A DNA stretch of 64,000 bases from JACRDG01 sp963760985 (GTDB lineage Bacteria; Desulfobacterota; Desulfomonilia; Desulfomonilales; Desulfomonilaceae), in assembly GCA_963760985.1 (NCBI GenBank), contig CAVXFM010000017.1, positions 186,001 through 250,000 of the forward strand, written 5' to 3'. The position numbers and the translations under genes are program-made. This document shows positions 57,296 to 64,000 of this stretch, in pieces; within the stretch, counting starts at the first letter, position 1; the number at the start of each line of letters is the position of its first letter. The notes under the pieces are model-generated. The model saw only the letters and a program-made list of their open reading frames with translations, ran no database searches and was not told the DNA's origin.

Positions 57296-59816
57296 TCGTT
57301 GAAGACGAAGAATCGCACGCGGAACTCATCTGCCGTTCGTTCGAGGATGCGGGCGGGCGCTCCTATGTGGTGAGCGTCGTAGGCAGCCTTCGTGAAGCGC
57401 GACATTCACTTGATAATGCCATTCCTGACCTTGTCGTTACCGATTTCCTGTTGCCGGACGGGGAGGGTATCGAACTGGCACAGGACAGCAGAATAGCCGG
57501 CCTCATCCCGCTCATCGTGATGACGAGCCATGGAAACGAGCAGACGGCAGTCAACGCAATGAGGGCAGGGGCTCTTGATTATGTGGTGAAGTCTGAGGCG
57601 GCTTTTCTCGATATGCCTCGGTCCTGCGGACAGAACTTTGCGAGAATGGGGCCACATTACAGGAACGCAAACGCGCGGAACGAGGCCTCAAGAACGAGAA
57701 GCGGAACTGTTCGCCATCTATGAGAATGCACCACTCATCATGATGCTCGTGGACGCAGAGCGAAGGGTCCGAAAAGCGAATGTGGCTGCTGCCACCTTCG
57801 CGGGCAGGTCCACTGCCGAGATGATCCGGCTGCGAGGCGGTGAGGCGCTGCGATGCGTCCATTCGCTCGATGACCCGCAAGGGTGCGGCTTTGGGGCCTT
57901 TTGCAAGCAGTGCCAGGTTCGCCAAACCGTCCAGGATACATTGGAAACCGGGCAGAGCCATTTTCAGGTGGAAGCCAGCCTGTCAATCTCGGCCGCGGGC
58001 CGAGAAGAGGAATATGTCTTTCTCCTTTCAGCCACAAAGCTCATGGTCAGGGAACAGCCTATGGTGTTGCTCAGCATCCTGGACATCACCGCGCGCAAGC
58101 ATGCAGAAGAGGAGTTGCGGCAAAGTGAACAGCGTTTCCGAGGAATTTTTGAAAATGATCACTTGGTCATGCTCATCATCGATCCGCAAACCGGCAAGAT
58201 AGAGGATGTCAGCCCCGCGGCATGCTCCTTTTACGGGTACACCCACGAGGAACTGAAAAGAAAGAAAATTGACGAAATCAATGTCCTCCCGCGTGAAGAG
58301 GTGTGGGAGAAAATGCAAATGGCCAAGTCGCTGCAGCGCAAGTATTTTAATTTCCGCCATCGCCTCGCGAGTGGAGAAATTCGAGACGTCGAAGTCTGTA
58401 CCGGTCCCATTCTCATCGGCGGGAGGACCCTGCTGTTCTCGGCAATTGACGACGTGACCGAACGAAAACGTGTTGAGGACACGTTGAGACAAAGTGAGGA
58501 ACGCTTTCGTACAGTCTTTGAGAGTGCGGAAGACTGCATATTCGTCAAGGATCGTTCCCTCAAGTACACCCATGTGAATCCGGCCCTGTGCCGGCTTCTC
58601 GGACTGCCCGCATCCAAGATTGTCGGCCGTCGCTCTGAAAACCTTTACGATGCAGACACCGCACGACAGTTGTCGGAACGCGAAGCTCGCGTCCTGGCTG
58701 GAGAATCGATCGAAACGGAACAGACGCGAGTTATCCGCGGCACGACCATGACGTTTCACGACACTCTCGCACCACTCCGAAACAGCGAGGGCAGCATCAT
58801 GGGGATTTGCGGCATTTCTCGCGATATTACGAGTCGCAAGAGGTTGGATTCTGCGTCCCTCACCGTAGCCCACGAATACCCTTCGGAAGCCATGCGCAAC
58901 ACCCTGAAGCAAGCCCTCATAGCGGCTAGGACCGACAGCATCGTACCTGCTTCAAGGTGAAAGTGGCAGCGGCAAGGACTTTCTCGCACGCTGGCTGCAC
59001 GATCGCTCGAAGAGGGCCGGCGGTCCGTTTTTCTCCATCAACTGCGCAGCGCTTCCCAGGGAACTGGCTGAGTCGGAGCTTTTCGGGCACGAGCGTGGCG
59101 CATTCACCGGCGCTGCCGGTCTGAAAAAGGGCATGTTAGAGCTGGCCGAGGGCGGTACCATTCTCTTGAACGAGATTGGCGAGCTCGAGCTGCCGTTACA
59201 GTCCAAACTGCTCACCTTTCTCGACACCCAGTCCTTTTTGCGTGTGGGCGGGGAGAAGCGAGTGCAGGTCAATGCGAGGCTGATTGCAGCCACGCACCGT
59301 GACCTGCAGACCGAGGTCGGCCAGGGACGATTCCTGGAACCCCTGTTCTATCGTCTCAACGTATTTCCTATCCGTGTGCCCGCGCTCCGAGAACGGGTAG
59401 AGGACATACCTCTGCTCGTCCAGGAAATCATGTCCAAGCTGGCGGTTGAAATGCAGCTTACCGAGATTCCTCGGATATCGCCGCGCCACATGGAGGTGCT
59501 CTTTCAATATCGCTGGCCCGGTAACGTGCGAGAATTACGCAATGTACTGGAACGCTCCCTGATTCTCTGGACAGGAGGAGAGTTCAAGCTCGCGGTGCCT
59601 GAGGCGACCAAGGATAACGGGGAATGGTGCCATACGGTTCGGTATCTTCCGGGTCTCAATCTTCGCGACGTGACCAATTCGGTCGAGGCTTCTTTGTGCA
59701 CCGAGGTCCTGAGGCGGTGCAAGGGCAACAAGAAAGAGGCAGCTCGGCTCCTCGACGTTTCTCGTGACACGCTGTACCGGCTTATCAAGAAGGTGGAGAA
59801 AGAATCCAGATCCTGA
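57256..59816 (+). CDS. REC-PAS-sigma-54 transcriptional activator, several frameshifts
   Basis: About 852 residues from ATG 57256 (CGGAGG upstream). Order: receiver (IVEDEESHAEL, VVTDFLLPDGEG, YVVKS), three PAS domains, AAA+ with GESGSGKD, GAFTGA and Walker B GGTILLNEIGEL (Asn as in the paralog), and a Fis-type helix-turn-helix. Breaks: about 57633-57636 (+1), a +1/-1 pair at 57658-57661 and 57688-57691, and GTACC 58943-58947 (+1; restores DSIVLLQGESGSGKD). The net 3n+2 fits. The first PAS has CGFGAFCKQC, another Cys-rich PAS. It is the likely output of the upstream kinase and CheY-like gene. Confidence 0.85.
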
Positions 59817-59849
59817 CTGCGCCTTAAAGCCGGCTAAGGAGATGAGCCG

Positions 59850-60434
59850 ATGAGAATTCTGATTTCCGCGATTGCTGTCGCAACGGTGTCTTTGATGATA
59901 ATCGGCATTTTTTGTGGTGCAATTGCGGACAGCGATCATCATGGGAGGTGGGGCCACCACAACGGCCGCGGATTTCATCGACGCGACCGCGGCCCACATC
60001 GTCTTAAGAGCGATACACATCTGAAACCCGTTGCCAATGCAGCGTACAAGGAAACGTGTGGCGCATGCCATTTCGTATATCAACCAGGCTTGTTACCGTC
60101 CGCGTCTTGGAACAAAATTCTTGGCAACCTTCAAGATCATTTCGGGCAGCCTGTGGACATTGACGACAGTTCGAAAGAGGAAATCCGCAAATACCTTACA
60201 GACAATGCCGCAGAATTCTCCAGTGCGAAACCTTCGGTCAAGATAATGAAATGCCTCAGAGGACACAATCCCGATCGCATTACGGAGATACCATATATCC
60301 GCCGCACCCATCGCGACATACCGTCTGAAGTCTTGGCCAGGCAAGCAATAGGTTCCTTGTCTCACTGCTCAGCGTGCCACACGAGCGCTGCTCAAGGGAT
60401 CTATCAACGCAACACCGTTGCGATTCCCAAATGA
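59850..60434 (+). CDS. Periplasmic diheme cytochrome c (DHC family)
   Basis: 194 residues, signal peptide about 1-26. Two heme-c sites are CGACH (C70-H74) and CSACH (C173-H177). Between them is a His-rich, Arg-rich linker, and 'WNKILGNLQDHFGQPVDID' matches the DHC domain. A third potential site reads CLRGH (135-139), lacking the second cysteine. It is an electron carrier in the periplasm. AAGGAG precedes ATG. It follows the sigma-54 regulator by 33 bases and may be its target. Confidence 0.88.
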   Translation: MRILISAIAVATVSLMIIGIFCGAIADSDHHGRWGHHNGRGFHRRDRGPHRLKSDTHLKPVANAAYKETCGACHFVYQPGLLPSASWNKILGNLQDHFGQPVDIDDSSKEEIRKYLTDNAAEFSSAKPSVKIMKCLRGHNPDRITEIPYIRRTHRDIPSEVLARQAIGSLSHCSACHTSAAQGIYQRNTVAIPK

Positions 60435-60772
60435 TCCGGTTTTCTCAACCGGCTCAACGTGATTTGGCCTGCGTGCTCGGGAGATCGAGAAAAGAGAATC
60501 CATTTTCAAGACGTGGTGCCCTAGAATCGTTATCTCGCCAGTGGACTGAACGCTTCGCGGAACCACTGCCCCAATGGGTCACTTACCCACGTCAAGAACC
60601 CTGCCCTGCATCACCTCAGGCCAATAGGATGACGGATCGATGGCTTGAACCTTGAAGAAGGTCTGTGCTCATGCTAACCATCTGTACAGAGAAAAACATC
60701 ATCTTCCACAGGAGTCCGCGTCATTGATGTAGGCCCTGTGTCATAGAACGCGCCAACCGCGAGGAGTTCACC
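60435..60772 (+). other. Spacer between cytochrome and hydrolase genes
   Basis: 338 bases, no gene or repeat recognised. GCGAGGAG at the end is the ribosome site of the hydrolase. Confidence 0.45.
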
Positions 60773-61597
60773 ATGCCTCATGCAGAGATCAACGGAAGCA
60801 ACCTTTACTATGAGATACAAGGATATGGGGATCCGGTCTTCCTCATGCACCACGGTTTCGGGTGTGTGAGAATGTGGGACAAAATAGTGCCGAGACTAAT
60901 AGAACGGGGTTACAAAACTATCTGTTATGATCGGAGAGGGTATGGACAATCCGATCCAGGAACCGGCTTTGAAGAATTCTACGTGGGCGAAGAGTTCAGA
61001 GCCAAAAGCGTGAGTGAAATGGAGTCCTTCCGCGATTGGCTGGGAATAGATTCGTTTCACGTGGTCGGGCAGTGCGAAGGTGGCGTGGTTGCGGTGGATT
61101 ACGCTGCAGTATATCCGCATCGTGTCAAGACCGCTGTGATATCAAGCACGATGTGTTACAGCGGCATTGACATGTCTGCCTTCAATGCTTCCAAATTCAC
61201 CAAGACCTTCGAGCAATTGGATCCCGATCTCCAAAAGAAACTCAGCGGCTGGCATGGAGAAAGAACCGAGAGGTTTTTCAACCAGTTCCGGCTGTTCGGC
61301 GGAGCTTACGGCAAATCCGTCTTTGATCTCCGTACCACTTTGCCTCAAGTGAATTGTCCGACTCTGGTGCTGTACCCAGACCGAAGTTACCTTTTTGAGG
61401 TGGAGCAGGGCGTGGCCTTCTACCGGCATCTTCCCAAGGGGGAACTCGCTGTCCTGCCGGATTGCGGGCACAACACGTACGAGGAGCAACCCGAAGAATA
61501 CGCCACCCACATCATCAATTTCTTGGCTCGCCATCGCTATGGTGAGGAATCCCCGCGCATTGGCAAGCGGGCCCAGCCGATAACCTGTGCCGGCTAA
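60773..61597 (+). CDS. Alpha/beta hydrolase with cysteine at the nucleophile elbow
   Basis: 274 residues of the alpha/beta hydrolase fold: oxyanion strand MHHGFGCVRMWD, 'CYDRRGYGQSD', elbow HVVGQCEGGVVAVDYA, acid Asp in LYPDRSYLFE and His in PDCGHNTYEEQPEE. The elbow reads G-Q-C-E-G, with Cys where most members have Ser. Dienelactone hydrolases also use Cys, but the surrounding sequence here is of the haloperoxidase/MhpC style. The substrate is unknown. Confidence 0.8.
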   Translation: MPHAEINGSNLYYEIQGYGDPVFLMHHGFGCVRMWDKIVPRLIERGYKTICYDRRGYGQSDPGTGFEEFYVGEEFRAKSVSEMESFRDWLGIDSFHVVGQCEGGVVAVDYAAVYPHRVKTAVISSTMCYSGIDMSAFNASKFTKTFEQLDPDLQKKLSGWHGERTERFFNQFRLFGGAYGKSVFDLRTTLPQVNCPTLVLYPDRSYLFEVEQGVAFYRHLPKGELAVLPDCGHNTYEEQPEEYATHIINFLARHRYGEESPRIGKRAQPITCAG

Positions 61598-62561
61598 GCG
61601 GCTCAGTCGCGTGAAAGTGGTCCGGGGGTGAAGTAATGGGGTGCGGTGACTAAAGAAACAGGCATCGTACGCAGCCGGGGCACGCAGAAGGCGGCTGGCA
61701 TGGTATTTCCGTAACGCCTTCCCGCGTAACAGGGTAGCAATCATTCCGCGCAGCTCGACCCTGGCTCGGGCAAGCCCGAGGACCGTACGCGAATCGTTCA
61801 AAGCCAAGACGCAAAGACAGCCATATTGCCCTACCATGTAATTGACTCGCGTTGAAACAAGTACGACGGTACCCTTTGGGGGGCTCCTGCTTTTCCGTGG
61901 AAGGGCCAAAAAGCAGGCTGTTCCCATGTGTCGGGCAAAACAATAGGTGTCCTGGATGTAATGCTTTGACATGACGGAACAAAAAGGACTGGCGCGGGAC
62001 CCGGATTTCGTGTAGCATTATGCTTGACGTGAAATGCTATGCGGGCGAGAAGGCCCTGGAAGGGGAGTGCACACGCACTGAGTTGCAATCGTGGACTGCT
62101 GGGTGCGTAATGCTCTCCAGAAACCGGGGGGTTTTGATGGCGGTTCCCACGATTTTCGGCTGAGGCTACCCGAAAATAGCTTTACATGATAGGGAGTCTC
62201 CAAGAATTCCCAACCAATTACGGAAGCTTATGATACATGTTTCGGCTGGACGCGGCACACACGACAGTCGATATATCGCAGTGCACGGAGGAGACACTCC
62301 TTTCATTGTTGGTGGTGATAGTCGGGCAATTGTCGAGAGTGTCTCGGACTCCCAGGACCGGCCCATCGGTCCGAGACGGTGGTGAGACGCCCCTTCGGTG
62401 CGATTGTCACCATGATTCGAGGTATGCAACAGGATTCAGTCCCTGCATGTGCGTTACTGCCTCCGTGCGGGCCTGACTCTGGATCTCTCCCTAGGATTCC
62501 AGAGGGCTTGTGATACGGATCTTTTCGCTGCGGGTAAAGATAGTCTTTTCCAGGAGGCCCC
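61598..62561. other. Long gene-free region with hairpins before the right-end kinase
   Basis: About 960 bases, no credible gene. Hairpins: CCTGCTTTT (61886-61894) / AAAAGCAGG (61909-61917), and GTCTCGGAC (62341-62349) / GTCCGAGAC (62369-62377). The first could terminate transcription from the left. Confidence 0.45.
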
Positions 62562-64000
62562 ATGATGGATCGGGACAAGACAAAGGATGAATTGATCGAA
62601 GAAGTGATGGCTCTGCGTAAACAGCTCGCCGAATTGACTCAACCCACAGTGGGCCACGAAGAACCGTTAAGACCATTACTGAACGGACTGCAGCGTCCCA
62701 GCGTACAAACCGCTCCGGATCGTTCGGAGGTCGATCCCTTGTTGGCAACGCAGAGTATCGACTTAAGCAAGCTCTTCACCCGTGATGTGACAGCCTCCGG
62801 CAGCTTCGACGTTCGGGGCGACATATGGGCAACCACCTTTGGAAAAGTGATGCAGGCTCTGCCGATACCTGCGGTGATGATTGATTCTTCCTTTCGGATT
62901 GTGGCGGCCAACCAAGCCTGGGGCAGGGTAGGTGTTTCGCATGAAAAAATCCGCAGTTCCTCCTTTTCGCAGTTGTTTTCCGACCCTGCAGCGGGAAAGA
63001 CTGCTCAAAACTTGGCCGACCAAGTGTTTTCCACCAGAAGACCCCGGACTTCGGAAATGGTAATGGAATTTGACGGCAAGAAGATCTGGGCGCGCGTCAC
63101 TTTTCGTTCGATCAGAGTGAGGCATGAAAGGTTCATCCTGGCTCTTATCGAGAACTTGACTCGTGAAAAGGCTCAACTTCAGGCCAACGAGCGATTGCGA
63201 GTATCACTTGCCAATCTGGTCAAGAAACGCACGGAAGCGCTCGCACAGTCAAACGAACAACTGAAACACGAGGCCCACACTCGCCAGCATGCGGAACAAG
63301 AATTGCGCGAGGCATACGAGAAACTGGCTCACGCGAACGCATTCCTGGAGAACCGAGTGAGTGATCGCACTGCCCAACTGGAAGAAGCGAACCGAGAATT
63401 GAAGGAAGAGATCGCCTTGCGCAAGAGCGCGGAGGAAGCGTTACGCAAGAGCGAAGAATACCACCGCAGTATCGTGGAAACGGCATTGGAGGGCATCTGG
63501 GTAATAGATTCCGATCTTTGCACCACGTATGTCAACCAGGTGATGGCCGATATGCTTGGCTATAGTATGGATGAGATGCTCGGCAGACCGGCCACTGATT
63601 TCTTGTCCGAGCATCAGCTGAAAGACCACGAAGTGCGCATAGAGAGGCGCAGGATCGGGCTTCGCGAGAGATACGAACGAGCCTTCCTGCGCAAGGAAGG
63701 TGGAGAGATTTGGACCACCGTCTCTGCCAAGCACCTCAGCGACGAGATGGGACATTTCTCCGGCACCTTTGCCACGCTTACCGATATCACCGAGCGCAAA
63801 CGGATGGAGAACGAGCTCAAGGTGGCCAAAGAGGCGGCAGAGTCTGCAAACCGTGCCAAGAGTGAGTTCTTGGCCCGAATGAGTCATGAGATTCGTACCC
63901 CAATCAACGGGATCGTGGGGATGACCGAACTGGCTCTGGGAACCGATCTCACAGTTGAGCAACGTGGGTATCTCAATTCCGTGGTATTGTCCGCGGACAC
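62562..64000 (+). CDS. PAS sensor histidine kinase, C-terminus beyond the window
   Basis: 479 codons visible from ATG 62562 (AGGAGG 4-5 bases upstream; a second ATG follows at once). A short helical start (KDELIEEVMALRKQLAEL) leads to a PAS-like region (about 95-215). A long coiled coil follows (about 215-290, KKRTEALAQSNEQLKHEAHTR and VSDRTAQLEEANRELKEE), then PAS (about 295-420) and HisKA FLARMSHEIRTPINGIVGMTE. The HATPase and any receiver domain lie outside. The MSHEIRTP/INGIVGMTE spelling is typical of hybrid kinases, so a C-terminal receiver is possible. Confidence 0.9.
   Translation, partial: MMDRDKTKDELIEEVMALRKQLAELTQPTVGHEEPLRPLLNGLQRPSVQTAPDRSEVDPLLATQSIDLSKLFTRDVTASGSFDVRGDIWATTFGKVMQALPIPAVMIDSSFRIVAANQAWGRVGVSHEKIRSSSFSQLFSDPAAGKTAQNLADQVFSTRRPRTSEMVMEFDGKKIWARVTFRSIRVRHERFILALIENLTREKAQLQANERLRVSLANLVKKRTEALAQSNEQLKHEAHTRQHAEQELREAYEKLAHANAFLENRVSDRTAQLEEANRELKEEIALRKSAEEALRKSEEYHRSIVETALEGIWVIDSDLCTTYVNQVMADMLGYSMDEMLGRPATDFLSEHQLKDHEVRIERRRIGLRERYERAFLRKEGGEIWTTVSAKHLSDEMGHFSGTFATLTDITERKRMENELKVAKEAAESANRAKSEFLARMSHEIRTPINGIVGMTELALGTDLTVEQRGYLNSVVLSAD

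Noticed and set aside
60773..61597. Dienelactone hydrolase annotation
   Set aside because: It shares the Cys nucleophile, but the cap region and flanking motifs are of the general MhpC/haloperoxidase style.
61142..61972. Long minus-strand reading frame over the alpha/beta hydrolase
   Set aside because: It is a shadow of the hydrolase gene; the protein lacks a ribosome site and any motif.

Overview
The window looks like a chromosomal stretch of a GC-rich, anaerobic Desulfobacterota-type (former deltaproteobacterial) organism. This is inferred from protein styles, not proven: long PAS/GAF histidine kinases, sigma-54 activators with PAS arrays, a hyp set for [NiFe]-hydrogenase maturation, a diheme cytochrome c, a CBS-DHH tRNA nucleotidyltransferase, kbl-tdh, and RpsU and RRM proteins. 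I found no tRNA, rRNA, CRISPR array, phage or transposase gene.

Layout. 1-7.2 kb: a partial cyclase-family hydrolase, a class I glutamine amidotransferase, and a TetR/membrane-fusion-protein/RND efflux operon. 7.3-9.8 kb: a secreted TPR protein with a transglutaminase-like core. 9.8-10.8 kb: a non-coding block with a dispersed repeat and a possible structured RNA. 10.8-15.5 kb: a PAS-sigma-54 activator and a GAF-PAS histidine kinase. 15.5-20.7 kb (minus strand): threonine-to-glycine catabolism (tdh-kbl), an RlmI-like methyltransferase, serS and a small conserved protein. 21.4-25.7 kb: a DHH-CBS-polyA-polymerase tRNA nucleotidyltransferase, then a structured leader and a carboxyltransferase subunit. 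25.9-28.1 kb: small proteins. 28.1-33 kb: hypF-hypC-hypD-hypE. 33.3-38.3 kb: a membrane metallophosphoesterase, a TIM-barrel protein and two paralogous PilZ proteins. 38.4-46.2 kb: putA, an amidase, an alpha/beta hydrolase, cobO and a quinone-reductase-like protein. 46.6-53.9 kb: a PAS kinase, a flavoprotein, a Bax-inhibitor-1 protein, rpsU, an RRM protein, a Cys-rich protein, a third PilZ paralog and a zinc-ribbon protein. 54.8-64 kb: a membrane kinase, a response regulator, a REC-PAS-sigma-54 regulator, a diheme cytochrome, a Cys-nucleophile hydrolase and a partial PAS kinase.

The most striking global signal is that 13 otherwise well-preserved genes are broken by about 18 one-base shifts, nearly all behaving as +1. 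In 11 cases the break falls on or inside a GTAC tetranucleotide, and many reconstruct to GTACTG (CAGTAC). No premature decay surrounds them. This looks like a motif-specific artefact of base calling, for example at a modified GTAC, or less likely a real GTAC-directed mutation process. It should be resolved before any of these genes is called a pseudogene.

Other candidates for new biology are: a three-member PilZ family carrying one to three copies of a short helical repeat; a multi-stem RNA leader behind an extended -10 promoter upstream of the carboxyltransferase gene; a repeat pair whose 18-bp hairpin shows a compensatory change; and a four-copy 133-153 bp intergenic element bounded by short inverted repeats.
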